From JBPYCR01 sp051846935 (GTDB lineage Bacteria > Bacillota > Bacilli > Bacillales > Amphibacillaceae): 64,000 nt of DNA. Shown here piece after piece: positions 17,406 through 27,347 of the stretch (positions within the stretch are counted from its first letter, which is position 1; each line of letters opens with the position of its first letter). The notes beneath the pieces were generated by a model. The model saw nothing but the letters and a program-made list of their open reading frames with translations, made no database searches and had not been told where the DNA came from. The translations under genes were made by a program, and so were the position numbers. The DNA lies in assembly GCF_051846935.1 (NCBI RefSeq), contig NZ_JBPYCS010000003.1, forward strand, positions 1 to 64,000, given 5' to 3'.

Positions 17406-20180
17406 TCACCGCTTAAACCAATCTGTTGCTTGATTTAATAATTCGTACGTAGAATCATAACTAACCGGCACTTCAGGTATTGATTGTAGAAATATTTTTC
17501 CATATCGTGCCGTCATTACCCGGGAATCACAAACGAATACAATCCCTCGATCGCGACTTGAACGAATTAGCCTACCAAATCCTTGTTTAAATCGAATGAC
17601 AGCATGTGGTAAGGCAAGTTCTGTAAACGGATTTTTATTTTTTTGCTTTAAATTATTCGCTTTTATTTCGTACACAGGATGGTTAGGCGGCTGAAACGGC
17701 AAGCGAACGATTACTAAGCACGCTAATTGTCCACCAGGTATATCAACACCTTCCCAAAAGGAACTTGTCCCTAGCAAAATCGGTTGTTCATACAGTTGGA
17801 AATTTTTAATTAATCGCTGTCTGCTTCCACTTGTTATTCCTTGTGCGAGCAAATCGTAAGCAAAAAACTCACTCATTGCTTCTTTTAATATAAAATATGC
17901 CTTCTTCAGCATATCATACGATGTAAATAAAACGAGCATGCGGCCTTTCGTAATTTCCGCCAACGACAAGATTGCTTCACATGTGGAGTAAATATAATCA
18001 TCTGGATTATCTTGCGCTATAGGCGGAAAATCATTAGGGATAAGAAGCTGTGCTTGCCGTGCATAATTAAATGGAGAGCCAATTTGTTTTGTTCGCACTT
18101 CTGTTCCATTTAAGCCGAGACCGGTATGAAAATAATCAAAGGAATCCTTCATCGTTAACGTAGCGCTAGTTAAAATCACACTTTCTTTTTTTGCAAAGAG
18201 ATTTTCATGAAATGCAGTCGCAACATTAGCTGGCTGGCGATATAAATACACAGCATTTTTAGCCCCGTGATTTTCTACTTCAATCCAGTCTACGTTGCTC
18301 GTTGAACGATCTTTATTAAAAAAATGCTCCATGCTAACAATATACGAGTTTAACGTTTCTTTAACGTTATTCAAATTACTTACCGTAGTTTTATTTTCGA
18401 TTTGATTTTTTATTTTTACGATCAGACGACTGGCATTACGTAAATATAAAATTAGGCGGTTAGCTTTATCAATAAGCTGCTCCCATTCCTTTTTACTTTT
18501 ATCATACTTATCCAGCCGATATTGCAAACGTCCTACATCATTAAAAGTTGATTTGCTTTTCCTTTTTTCAACTACATATAAATAAATTGATCGGAATAAT
18601 GCATCAAGCTCATACTTACTATTTGAAATTGCATCATCCCATAAATCAACTTCAATACCTTTTGGATAATCGACTAAAACGGTTGTTATTACTTGATTTA
18701 ACTGGTTAATTGCATGCTGCATCGTAACATAGCTTAGCTTTAATCCAATATGTTTCGCAGCTGTATCTTCCAAATGATGAGCCTCATCAATAATAACTTT
18801 TTCGTAAGGAGGCAACTGGCTGTACGCACTAAATAAATCCGTGCATAATAAGGCGTGGTTCGTTACAATAACTTGAGCTGTTTCTGCTTTTTGTCTAGCT
18901 CGACGTGCGTATGACCAATTGTACCATGGACAGTGAATATCCTTGTTGTCTTCTCCTGCGCTCGATATCTTTTTAAAATACGTATAGCCAGTAGAAGTTA
19001 GCTGAATTTCATCTATATCGCCTGTTATCGTTTCGGTTAACCATACGAGTATTTTTGCCTTTGTTAGTATAATGTCATAATTAGAATGTTCATTAGCAGT
19101 TAAATCATGGGCGAATTTCTCTAGACTAATATAATGGTGTTTTCCTTTTAACAAAGCTACTTGAAAGTTATAACTAATTAGCTTAGCCAACAATGGTATT
19201 TCGTTTTCCATAAGCTGAGATTGCAATTGTGTTGTTTGAGTGCTTATTACAATTCGACGTTTCTCGGACAACGCTATGTAAATGGCAGCAATTAAGTAGG
19301 CTATTGACTTGCCAATACCAGTGCCAGCTTCAATCGAAGCATGCTTGTTTTGTGTAAAAGCATCAAATACGTATTCTGTCATTTCTCGCTGACCACTTCT
19401 ACTCTCATAATGCGCAAATACTTGCTGCATTGTGCCATCCTCTTCATATAACTGGTCTAAAAAGTCACCAAATGAAGGTAATTCGACGGCATCTAATTCT
19501 CTCCACTGTTCGTCAAGTTTAAATGCAATCCCACGATGAACTACAAATTCTTCATTCTTTTTTGGAGCAGAAAATAGGAGCTGTCGATGACATTGTTCCA
19601 ATACAATTGCAAGATCAGAATGAAAATGCTTTTCCATTTTCAACAAATGTTCGATCGTTTCAATTGGTAAACGATTTAGCTTCTCTACTAACTTCAAAAA
19701 AAGCTCGGCTGTCACATAGGCATCGGAAAGTGCTCGGTGTGGATGTTTATGTGTAAGTGCAAATTCCGTAGCAAGCTGGCCTAGCTTGTAGCTTTTTACG
19801 CTCGGTAATACTATTCGAGCAAGCTCTACTGTATCAATCACCGGGTTGTTAATCGCTTTTTTGCCATTTCGTGTCAATTCTGCATTTAAAAAGCGAACAT
19901 CAAATGTCGCATTATGAGCAATTACATAACTGTTCTCAATATAAGCACGTATTTCATCCGCTTTTTCATAAAATAATGGTGCGTGTTTTACATCTTCGTC
20001 TTTAATTCCTGTTAAATTAGAAATAAAAAGCGGAATTGTTTTCTCAGGGTTTAAAACAACTGAATAATTATCTACAATTTTATTGCCTTCTATTGCTACA
20101 ATTCCAACTTCAATGATACGATCATTTTTTGTTGGAGCATTCCCTGTGGTTTCTAAGTCCAGGACAACAAACCTTTGCAT
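17406..20180 (-). CDS. dinG: DinG-family helicase with N-terminal 3'-5' exonuclease
   Basis: 924 residues. The N-terminal DEDDh exonuclease (about 1-170) begins VVLDLETTGN and contains HNATFDVRFLN and HRALSDAYVT. An XPD/DinG-type helicase follows with Walker A GTGIGKS and the DEAHH box. C-terminal motifs are SFWEGVDIPG and RFKQGFGRLIRS. No four-Cys iron-sulfur cluster is evident, as in other Gram-positive DinG proteins. It is last in the run panB-panC-panD-dinG. Confidence 0.92.
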   Translation of the reverse strand: MQRFVVLDLETTGNAPTKNDRIIEVGIVAIEGNKIVDNYSVVLNPEKTIPLFISNLTGIKDEDVKHAPLFYEKADEIRAYIENSYVIAHNATFDVRFLNAELTRNGKKAINNPVIDTVELARIVLPSVKSYKLGQLATEFALTHKHPHRALSDAYVTAELFLKLVEKLNRLPIETIEHLLKMEKHFHSDLAIVLEQCHRQLLFSAPKKNEEFVVHRGIAFKLDEQWRELDAVELPSFGDFLDQLYEEDGTMQQVFAHYESRSGQREMTEYVFDAFTQNKHASIEAGTGIGKSIAYLIAAIYIALSEKRRIVISTQTTQLQSQLMENEIPLLAKLISYNFQVALLKGKHHYISLEKFAHDLTANEHSNYDIILTKAKILVWLTETITGDIDEIQLTSTGYTYFKKISSAGEDNKDIHCPWYNWSYARRARQKAETAQVIVTNHALLCTDLFSAYSQLPPYEKVIIDEAHHLEDTAAKHIGLKLSYVTMQHAINQLNQVITTVLVDYPKGIEVDLWDDAISNSKYELDALFRSIYLYVVEKRKSKSTFNDVGRLQYRLDKYDKSKKEWEQLIDKANRLILYLRNASRLIVKIKNQIENKTTVSNLNNVKETLNSYIVSMEHFFNKDRSTSNVDWIEVENHGAKNAVYLYRQPANVATAFHENLFAKKESVILTSATLTMKDSFDYFHTGLGLNGTEVRTKQIGSPFNYARQAQLLIPNDFPPIAQDNPDDYIYSTCEAILSLAEITKGRMLVLFTSYDMLKKAYFILKEAMSEFFAYDLLAQGITSGSRQRLIKNFQLYEQPILLGTSSFWEGVDIPGGQLACLVIVRLPFQPPNHPVYEIKANNLKQKNKNPFTELALPHAVIRFKQGFGRLIRSSRDRGIVFVCDSRVMTARYGKIFLQSIPEVPVSYDSTYELLNQATDWFKR

Positions 20181-20254
20181 AATCCCACCTATTTCTTTTA
20201 TTATCCCTTATGTATCATATCGTTCGATTAAAAAAATTAATTACCCGCTTTGTA

Positions 20255-20638
20255 TTACATTTCTGTCATTGGCGGCTCTTGTTCCAGCATTTGTTCAATT
20301 TCATTTTCTTCGTTCATAATCGCTACCTTTGGTTTAAAGGTTGTTAGCGCTTCATTTGGGACAATTGCATATGCAATTATGATAACTGTATCTCCTTTTT
20401 GAACTAATCGAGCTGCTGCGCCATTTAAACAAACTACACCTGATCCTCTTTCTCCTGGGATGACATAGGTCTCCAAACGGGCACCATTATTATTATTTAC
20501 AATTTGAACTTTTTCATGGGGGATAATATCTACTTTTTCTAAAATATTTTGGTCAATTGTTACACTGCCGACATAGTTTAAGTTCGCTTCTGTAATCCGA
20601 GCGCGATGTATTTTTGCTTTCATTAGTGTGCGGAACAT
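20255..20638 (-). CDS. panD: Aspartate 1-decarboxylase proenzyme
   Basis: 127 residues. The self-cleavage site Gly-Ser lies in YVGSVTIDQN, where the Ser becomes the pyruvoyl group. YAIVPNEAL near the C-terminus is typical. It makes beta-alanine from aspartate for pantothenate. It is preceded by ggaggaagt and lies 11 bases after panC, in the order panB-panC-panD. Confidence 0.96.
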   Translation of the reverse strand: MFRTLMKAKIHRARITEANLNYVGSVTIDQNILEKVDIIPHEKVQIVNNNNGARLETYVIPGERGSGVVCLNGAAARLVQKGDTVIIIAYAIVPNEALTTFKPKVAIMNEENEIEQMLEQEPPMTEM

Positions 20639-20649
20639 CCTACTTCCTC

Positions 20650-21516
20650 CTATTTAAATCGATTAACATTATTTCCATTCTCATCTAAAAGTATATTATC
20701 AATTAAACGCGCATTCGCAAACTGTACTGCTATAGCCAATATAGACTGTTCATTGATAACTGAAATAGGTCTTAGAGCAGGATAGCTATACAGTTCTACA
20801 TAATCGATCGATCCACTCGTTTCATTTGTAAGGACAGCTTCTACTTCTTTAATAATCGTATCAGGATTTTTCTCGCCGTCAACTACTAAATTTTGACCTA
20901 TTTTTAATGCTTTATATAGCGATGCTGCTTCCTTTCGTTCTATCTGTGATAAGTATACGTTTCTACTACTTTTAGCGAGTCCATCGTCTTCTCGAACCGT
21001 TGGGATACCGATTAACTCTAAAGAAAAATTCAAGTCTCGTATTAATGCATCTACAACTGCAACTTGTTGCGCATCTTTTAATCCAAAATATACTTTATCT
21101 GGCTGAATGATATGGAAAAGCTTTGTTAATACAGTAAGAACACCATCAAAATGACCAGGACGTGAGCGACCGCACAGCACATCTGTTCGATCATTTGCAA
21201 TAAGTGTAACCATTCGTTCGTTAGGATACATTTCATTTGCACTAGGCATAAATAAAATGTCCACTCCGTTTTTCTCGGCAAGCTGAATGTCTCTACTTTC
21301 ATTTCTTGGGTACGTTTCAAAGTCTTCATTCGGTCCAAATTGAAGAGGATTTACAAATATGCTAGAAATAACAATGTCATTATCTTTTTTCGCTTGCTGC
21401 ATTAAAGTAAGATGTCCTTCATGAAAATAGCCCATTGTTGGGACGAAGCCGACTTGCTTCAAGTTTAAATCGATTAATAACCTTTGCATTTCCGTTATCT
21501 TTTTTATAATTTTCAT
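20650..21516 (-). CDS. panC: Pantothenate synthetase
   Basis: 288 residues. The ATP-binding PTMGYFHEGHLTLM (HxGH) and the KMSKS-like region KSSRNVYLS are present, with FGLKDAQQ and GRSRPGHFDGV. It joins pantoate and beta-alanine using ATP. The gene follows panB after eight bases. Confidence 0.96.
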   Translation of the reverse strand: MKIIKKITEMQRLLIDLNLKQVGFVPTMGYFHEGHLTLMQQAKKDNDIVISSIFVNPLQFGPNEDFETYPRNESRDIQLAEKNGVDILFMPSANEMYPNERMVTLIANDRTDVLCGRSRPGHFDGVLTVLTKLFHIIQPDKVYFGLKDAQQVAVVDALIRDLNFSLELIGIPTVREDDGLAKSSRNVYLSQIERKEAASLYKALKIGQNLVVDGEKNPDTIIKEVEAVLTNETSGSIDYVELYSYPALRPISVINEQSILAIAVQFANARLIDNILLDENGNNVNRFK

Positions 21517-21524
21517 ATTTTTTG

Positions 21525-22361
21525 TTACCTGCTTTTCGTTAGTGGTAAATCACTTTTGTTTTTTATAAAAAATGTTTGATCTGCTGTTGGAAACGTCTCG
21601 TTTTTAACTTCCGCTACATAGGATTGCAATGCTTTCGTACTTACATCATCAACGTGAGCATACGGTTTAACAAACTTCGGCAAGCGATCTGTACCATAGC
21701 GTAAAATGTCATGATACACGAGCACTTGACCATCACAATTTAGTCCAGCCCCTATACCAATTGTAGGGATTGATAAAGAGGAGGTTACAATTTCCGCTAA
21801 TTCCTTTGGAACACATTCTAATACGAGGCCAATTGCTCCATTTTTCTCCAATTGTTTTGCATCCTCAAGAAGCTTTTCTGCAGAAGCTTTATCTTTTCCT
21901 TGTACTTTATATCCACCAAGAACATGAACCGTTTGTGGGGTTAGTCCAAGGTGAGCAAAGACTGGAATTCCACCTTCTGTTAAACGTTTCGTTAATGTAA
22001 GGACTGCTTCCGATGCACCTTCTAACTTAATCGCTTCTGCTCCAGTTTCTTGAAACAACTTTGTTGCGTTCATTAACGATTGCTCTAACGAAATGTGATA
22101 CGACATAAACGGCATATCTACTACAGTAAATGTTTTTTTAGCCCCGCGTTTTACTGCTTTCGTATGGTGTATCATGTCGTCTAATGTAACGTGAACAGTA
22201 GAAGTATAGCCGAGAACAACCATACCTAATGAATCACCAACTAAAATTAAATCCACCCCTGCTGCCTCTACTTGCTTTGCTGAAGGATAATCATAAGCTG
22301 TTACCATTGTTATTTTTTCTTTATTTTCTTTCATCCGTTGCAATTCAATTCTATTTAGCAT
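21525..22361 (-). CDS. panB: Ketopantoate hydroxymethyltransferase
   Basis: 278 residues from the ATG at 22361. TAYDYPSAKQVEAAGVDLIL, GDSLGMVVLGY, HLGLTPQ and GGYKVQGK are family hallmarks. It transfers a hydroxymethyl group from methylene-THF to ketoisovalerate. Two in-frame ATGs a few codons upstream fall in or beside the AGGGGG site, so the third is preferred. The start lies inside the end of birA, which suggests coupled translation. Confidence 0.94.
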   Translation of the reverse strand: MLNRIELQRMKENKEKITMVTAYDYPSAKQVEAAGVDLILVGDSLGMVVLGYTSTVHVTLDDMIHHTKAVKRGAKKTFTVVDMPFMSYHISLEQSLMNATKLFQETGAEAIKLEGASEAVLTLTKRLTEGGIPVFAHLGLTPQTVHVLGGYKVQGKDKASAEKLLEDAKQLEKNGAIGLVLECVPKELAEIVTSSLSIPTIGIGAGLNCDGQVLVYHDILRYGTDRLPKFVKPYAHVDDVSTKALQSYVAEVKNETFPTADQTFFIKNKSDLPLTKSR

Positions 22362-23355
22362 GAGATTCATCCCCCTCATTAAACCATGCTATTTCTGCAG
22401 AATATAATCTTTCTATTTTTCCGTCTTTTCTTTTAGCAAGTAATGCTCCATCTTCAGCAATCCCAACAAAAGTGCCAAACCATGTAGATTGCATCGTCGT
22501 TATTTGGATCGATTCATTTATACGAAATCCATAATCTTCCCACTCTGTTTTCACATTTGGGAAGCCATTTATAATATATTCCTCATATTTTTTTTCAAAT
22601 GTTTCTAATATTTTTTGAATGAGTTGCTGTAAGTCCCATTTTTTATTCGTTTCAATTTGTAAAGATGTTGCCTTATCTTTAATATCATTCGGTAAATCAT
22701 CGATTGTTTGGTTAATGTTCATTCCTATCCCTAGCACTATGTATTGGACTTTGTCTTGCTCCGCTTGCATCTCTGTTAAAATGCCAGCCAGTTTCTTTTG
22801 GTCGATTAATATGTCATTTGGCCATTTTATTTGCGGCTTAATCAGTGTATGCTTGTAAATTACGTCAGCAATTACCGTAGCAGCTAATAATGTTAATTGT
22901 GGGGCAAGGTACGGTAAAATGTGTGGACGCAAAATCAAACTCATCCATATTCCTTTATTTCTTGAAGAATGCCATGATCGATCCATTCTACCTTTACCTT
23001 CCGTTTGTTCATCTGCAATTAGTACAGTACCATGTTCTGCTAACTCTAATGCCGCTTGATGTGCTAATCGTTGTGTAGAAGGTGTAGATTTTTTATGAAT
23101 TATTTTTTTACCGAGCCAATTTGTGTTTAAACCCCATTGAATCGTATTTTCACTGAGCTTACTCGGATAATCAATAATACGGTATCCTTTGTTGGATACT
23201 CCTTCGATTGTATATCCATCTTTTTTTAATTCGCGCATATGCTTCCATATCGCACTTCTCGATATTTGTAGCTTTTCAGATAAAACTTGTCCAGATGTAA
23301 ATTCATCTTTACGCTCTGCCAATAGTTGAATCAACTTATTTCGGGTGGATGACAC
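22351..23355 (-). CDS. birA: Bifunctional biotin-protein ligase / biotin operon repressor
   Basis: About 334 residues. An N-terminal winged helix-turn-helix (SGQVLSEKLQISRSAIWKHM) is followed by the ligase core with EGKGRMDRSWHSS (biotinyl-AMP loop), IKWPNDIL and a C-terminal SH3-like domain. It biotinylates carboxylases and, with biotinyl-AMP, represses biotin genes. The start chosen is GTG at 23355, eight bases after aaggag; a GTG three codons earlier overlaps that site. It overlaps the end of cca. Confidence 0.93.
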   Translation of the reverse strand: MSSTRNKLIQLLAERKDEFTSGQVLSEKLQISRSAIWKHMRELKKDGYTIEGVSNKGYRIIDYPSKLSENTIQWGLNTNWLGKKIIHKKSTPSTQRLAHQAALELAEHGTVLIADEQTEGKGRMDRSWHSSRNKGIWMSLILRPHILPYLAPQLTLLAATVIADVIYKHTLIKPQIKWPNDILIDQKKLAGILTEMQAEQDKVQYIVLGIGMNINQTIDDLPNDIKDKATSLQIETNKKWDLQQLIQKILETFEKKYEEYIINGFPNVKTEWEDYGFRINESIQITTMQSTWFGTFVGIAEDGALLAKRKDGKIERLYSAEIAWFNEGDESHAK

Positions 23356-24530
23356 AATATCCACTCCTTTAGCTTTATATTTTCATTTTTTATGTTATTA
23401 AAAACAACTTGCTTTTCCAATCGTTGTAATGATTCATTAATCCATGGTCCTTTTGGCAGTGTTGGAAATAACTCGATTAGTTCATCTCCATTAATGGCCA
23501 GCTCATGCTTTGATTGTATTTGCAAACAGGCTTTTGCTTTGTGAATTTTATTCTTTTCGAGATGCTCCTGTGGGTATAGTATGCCGAATAAATTTAAAAA
23601 CCCATTTATAAATTCTCCCGGCAATTGATAAGCCAACCAATTATCAAAACCGTTATTCTCAAAATAAGTTAATGCTTCTGTCAACTTGATTGCTTCTCTT
23701 TTTATTTTATTTGAGCACTTCCATGCCTGCACCCACGAAGGTATTGGTATCTGTTCATCAAGCTTATGAAACAATGCGATAACCTCTCCAAAAGAGAAAA
23801 AAGGTCTCCAATCTAAAGTAGACTGAAGTAGTTCCGGATGATCTTTAAAGACAGGTAAATAATTATATATTTTTTCGTTTATTAACGTGTTCATGCCTTT
23901 TTTTACGTACGAGCCTGAAAAAAATTTTTGAAATTCATTCGTAATTCTTTCAACAGCTAGCTTTTCGATTTCTGGTTTCACTTTATTCATATGTTTTACA
24001 GTAGTTGGGTCAAGCGAAAACCCAAGCTGACTTACAAATCGTAATGCACGTATAATACGAAGAGGGTCTTCCGTAAATCTCTCTTCGCCATTGCCGACCG
24101 TTCGAATTATTTTCATCTTTATGTCTTCTTGACCGTTAAACAAATCAATAATATGACCATTCTTATTCATAGCTAATGCATTCATCGTAAAATCGCGTCG
24201 TCGCAAATCTTCATCGATTGTCGTAATAAACTTCACTTCGTCTGGATGACGTTGATCCGAATAATTACCGTCTACTCGAAAAGTAGTAACTTCATACGAT
24301 TTTTTTTCATGGCGTACAATTACCGTTCCGTGATCTATGCCAACTGGAATAACGGAAGGAAAAATAGTACAAATTACATTTGGCGGAGCTGAGGTTGCAA
24401 TGTCAATATCTTCAATTGAACGTCCCAGAACTATATCACGCACACAACCACCAACAAAATAAGCTTGATGATTGTGCTTTTCTATCGTTTCAATTATGTG
24501 TGTCGCTTCATGAAAAGGTTTTGTCAACAT
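23331..24530 (-). CDS. cca: CCA-adding tRNA nucleotidyltransferase
   Basis: 399 residues of the class II Gram-positive type. The nucleotidyltransferase motif is YFVGGCVRDIVLGRSIEDIDIA with the DxD pair, followed by RRDFTMNALAM and EDPLRIIRALRF. It repairs or completes the CCA end of tRNA. It lies 13 bases after bshA and overlaps the birA start. Confidence 0.95.
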   Translation of the reverse strand: MLTKPFHEATHIIETIEKHNHQAYFVGGCVRDIVLGRSIEDIDIATSAPPNVICTIFPSVIPVGIDHGTVIVRHEKKSYEVTTFRVDGNYSDQRHPDEVKFITTIDEDLRRRDFTMNALAMNKNGHIIDLFNGQEDIKMKIIRTVGNGEERFTEDPLRIIRALRFVSQLGFSLDPTTVKHMNKVKPEIEKLAVERITNEFQKFFSGSYVKKGMNTLINEKIYNYLPVFKDHPELLQSTLDWRPFFSFGEVIALFHKLDEQIPIPSWVQAWKCSNKIKREAIKLTEALTYFENNGFDNWLAYQLPGEFINGFLNLFGILYPQEHLEKNKIHKAKACLQIQSKHELAINGDELIELFPTLPKGPWINESLQRLEKQVVFNNIKNENIKLKEWILCHPPEIS

Positions 24531-24543
24531 AATAAATCACCAA

Positions 24544-25677
24544 TTATTCTTTCATGCTAGTTTCAATGTGATCATAAAGATCGATATATTGTTTTACTAT
24601 TTCATTAGAGTGAAACTTCGTTTGTGCATTCAAAACTGCAGTTTGAGCGAATTTTGCATGGGTAGATTTATTTTTCAATAAATGAATGACACGATTCGCA
24701 GCTTCGTCAATATTTCCTAATTCAACTAAATAGCCTGTCTCATTATGTGTAATAACTTCAGGTATACCGCCTACATTCGTACCAATACACGGAACACCAC
24801 AAGCCATAGCTTCTAACAAAACGAGTCCAAAGCTTTCTTGCTCTGATAGCAATAATTTAATATCAGATATAGATAGCAAATCACTAATCTTTTTCTGTTT
24901 ACCTAAAAATAGAACTCGATCACTAATTCCGAGTTTTTCGACGAGTTCATGGGCGCGGGATGATTCCGGCCCATCTCCTACAAGCAGCAATTTCGCATTC
25001 ATGTGTTTTACTACTTTATTAAACGTATAAATAATATCGGATATTCGTTTTACTTTTCTAAAATTAGAAATATGAATAATAACGTGTTCATCTGGATGCA
25101 CACCGAATGCAGCTTTTATCGTTGGGTCATTTTTTTTATAATAATCATTTTCATTAATGAAATTATAAATGACGGAAATTTCCTTTTGTATATGTAATGT
25201 TCGTTTCGTATCCATTGCTAAGCTATGCGAAACAGCGGTAACTGCATCTGATTTTTCAATTCCGTGCTTAATCATTTGCTCAAACGTTGGATCAATGCCT
25301 AAAACCGTTATATCTGTACCGTGCAAAGTCGTAACAATTTTAACGTCATGCTTAGATATTTCTCTCGCTAAAATCGCACATATCGCATGAGGCATTGCAT
25401 AATGGACATGAAGAATGTCTAGCTTTTCGCGATCAATAATTTCAGCCATTTTTGCGGAGAGTGCTAAATCATAAGGTGGGTATTGAAAAACAGGATAGTG
25501 ATTTACTTCAACCTCATGGTAATAAATGTTTGGGTGTGTACAGTCGAGTCGAAATGGCATACTTGACGTAATAAAATGAATTTCATATCCTTGTTTTGCT
25601 AACAGCTTTCCTAATTCAGTAGCAATCACTCCTGATCCACCAATTGTAGGATAACAGGTAATGCCTATTTTTTTCAT
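24544..25677 (-). CDS. bshA: N-acetyl-glucosaminyl L-malate synthase (bacillithiol)
   Basis: 377 residues of the GT4 fold. N-terminal PTIGGSGVIATELGKLLA binds UDP-sugar, and the C-terminal SEQESFGLVLLEAMACGVP is the EX7E motif. It joins GlcNAc to malate in the first step of bacillithiol synthesis. It overlaps mgsA by four bases (ATGA). In B. subtilis the next-step deacetylase gene bshB1 stands between mgsA and bshA; here it is absent. Confidence 0.94.
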   Translation of the reverse strand: MKKIGITCYPTIGGSGVIATELGKLLAKQGYEIHFITSSMPFRLDCTHPNIYYHEVEVNHYPVFQYPPYDLALSAKMAEIIDREKLDILHVHYAMPHAICAILAREISKHDVKIVTTLHGTDITVLGIDPTFEQMIKHGIEKSDAVTAVSHSLAMDTKRTLHIQKEISVIYNFINENDYYKKNDPTIKAAFGVHPDEHVIIHISNFRKVKRISDIIYTFNKVVKHMNAKLLLVGDGPESSRAHELVEKLGISDRVLFLGKQKKISDLLSISDIKLLLSEQESFGLVLLEAMACGVPCIGTNVGGIPEVITHNETGYLVELGNIDEAANRVIHLLKNKSTHAKFAQTAVLNAQTKFHSNEIVKQYIDLYDHIETSMKE

Positions 25678-26093
25678 AAAAATCCCTTTTCCCTTTGTTT
25701 TTTAACTACATCTCTCCAGCGAAAGTCGCCACGTTCCATTCCTCTTATCGCTATCTCTGCTGCTGCTAGGTTGGTACATAGCGGAATGTGATGAACGTCA
25801 CACAAACGCATTAATGCACTAACGTCTGGCTCATGTGGTTGAGCTGTAAGTGGATCTCTAAAAAAGATAACCATATCCATTTCATTGTTGGCTATTAAAG
25901 CTCCTATCTGTTGATCCCCACCGATTGGACCGGATTGAAAGCAATGAACGTGAAGTTCTGTCGCTTCCATAATGATTTTTCCGGTTGTACCTGTTGCAAA
26001 AAGCTGATGCTCTCTTAGTACATGATGGTAAGCTATACTAAACTCTACCATATCCGTCTTCTTTTTATCGTGTGCAATTAATGCGATATTCAT
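25674..26093 (-). CDS. mgsA: Methylglyoxal synthase
   Basis: 139 residues. IALIAHDKKK, ATGTTGKI, SGPIGGDQQIGA with the catalytic Asp, and FFRDPLTAQPHEPDV are all present. It converts dihydroxyacetone phosphate to methylglyoxal. It lies between dapB and bshA; bacillithiol also helps detoxify methylglyoxal, so the pairing makes sense. Confidence 0.96.
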   Translation of the reverse strand: MNIALIAHDKKKTDMVEFSIAYHHVLREHQLFATGTTGKIIMEATELHVHCFQSGPIGGDQQIGALIANNEMDMVIFFRDPLTAQPHEPDVSALMRLCDVHHIPLCTNLAAAEIAIRGMERGDFRWRDVVKKQREKGFL

Positions 26094-26132
26094 TAATAAA
26101 CCACCTGCCTCGTCTATTTAATTTAACCATTT

Positions 26133-26951
26133 TTATATATCTAAAATGTTTTCTAATCCATAAATAAGGTGTTTTTCATCCATTACCGCTTCGATCGCGA
26201 GTTTTATCCCTTCCATGAAAGACTCACGGTGAAAGGAATCATGCTTTATCGTCAGCAATTGGCTTTTTCCGCCGAATATTACTTCTTGATGTGCAACTAA
26301 TCCAGGTAATCGCATACTGTGAACTCTCATTCCAGCTACTTCACCGCCTCGTGCACCTTCCACGGTTTCAAATTCATTCGGATGCCCTTGTTGCTTGTTT
26401 TCTCTAGTTTCTTGGATTAAGTCCATTGTTTTTACAGCTGTTCCCGATGGAGCATCCACTTTTTGATCATGATGTTTTTCAATAATTTCTACATCAGGAA
26501 AATACTTTGCAGCCATTTTAGAAAATTGCATCATTAATACAGCACCAATTGCAAAGTTAGGGGCAATAATACAGCCGACATTGTTTGTACTTGCCAGCGT
26601 ATTAAGCGTTTTAATTTGTTCTGTTGAAAAACCAGAAGTGCCTACTACCGCACGCAGTTTATGTTCAATTGCTAGTTTAGTATTTGTAAACCCTACATCA
26701 GGTACAGTTAAATCAAGAAAAACATCTGCTTCTACTTTTTCAAAGCATTCTGCTGGATTTTCAAAAACCGGTACATTACGAGCTTCGTTCAACTCAAAAA
26801 ACGTTGCCAATTCAATTTCTCGTAACGTTTTTCCGTTGTTTTTTCGATCAATACAGCCAACAAGCTCGATGTGTTCTTCATTCGTAATCATCTTAATAGC
26901 TTCGGAACCCATCTTCCCTCGTGGTCCAGCTACAATTACTTTAATACGCAT
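26133..26951 (-). CDS. dapB: 4-Hydroxy-tetrahydrodipicolinate reductase
   Basis: 272 residues. The NAD(P)-binding GPRGKMGSEAI is at the N-terminus. The catalytic EKHHDQKVDAPSGTA follows in the middle. It reduces the first cyclic intermediate of lysine/diaminopimelate synthesis, which also feeds spore dipicolinate. The start is the ATG at 26951 with gaggaggag seven bases upstream; a TTG two codons earlier is too close. Confidence 0.95.
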   Translation of the reverse strand: MRIKVIVAGPRGKMGSEAIKMITNEEHIELVGCIDRKNNGKTLREIELATFFELNEARNVPVFENPAECFEKVEADVFLDLTVPDVGFTNTKLAIEHKLRAVVGTSGFSTEQIKTLNTLASTNNVGCIIAPNFAIGAVLMMQFSKMAAKYFPDVEIIEKHHDQKVDAPSGTAVKTMDLIQETRENKQQGHPNEFETVEGARGGEVAGMRVHSMRLPGLVAHQEVIFGGKSQLLTIKHDSFHRESFMEGIKLAIEAVMDEKHLIYGLENILDI

Positions 26952-26982
26952 ATTCAATCTCCTCCTCGAACAGCATTTTTCG

Positions 26983-27312
26983 CTATCTCTTTTTCGTCCA
27001 ACGATTTTTATCTCTTTCTTCTATCTTATTTATTGATAAAAGAAATGCTTCTGATAAGTCAATATCTAATGAATTTGCAAAGCAAGTTAATACAAAAATA
27101 AGATCTCCAAGTTCCTCTTCAATTGTTCTTTCTTGTTCTGTCGGCTTTTTAGGCTTTTCACCATAAAAATGATTAACTTCTCGTGCGAGCTCACCTGTTT
27201 CCTCCGTCAAGCGTGCCATTAATGCTAATGGAGAGAAGTACCCCTCTTCAAACTGAGAAATATATGCGTCCACTCGTTGCTGAATTTCCTGTGTACGGAA
27301 TGAAGGTTTAAT
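26983..27312 (-). CDS. ypjD: MazG-like nucleotide pyrophosphohydrolase YpjD
   Basis: 109 residues if translation starts at ATT (27310-27312). The MazG fold is seen in RLTEETGELAREVNHFYG and EEELGDLIFVLTCFAN (metal-binding ExxE and ExxD). The first GTG (27271-27273) lacks a well placed ribosome binding site. A strong aaggagg (27320-27326) lies exactly seven bases before the ATT. The extra residues RTQEIQQRVDAYISQF read like the family N-terminus, so ATT is the probable start. It is the first gene of the ypjD-dapB operon. Confidence 0.8.
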   Translation of the reverse strand: MKPSFRTQEIQQRVDAYISQFEEGYFSPLALMARLTEETGELAREVNHFYGEKPKKPTEQERTIEEELGDLIFVLTCFANSLDIDLSEAFLLSINKIEERDKNRWTKKR

Positions 27313-27347
27313 TATGTTTCCTCCTTTGCTCCTATTTATCTTCTTTC

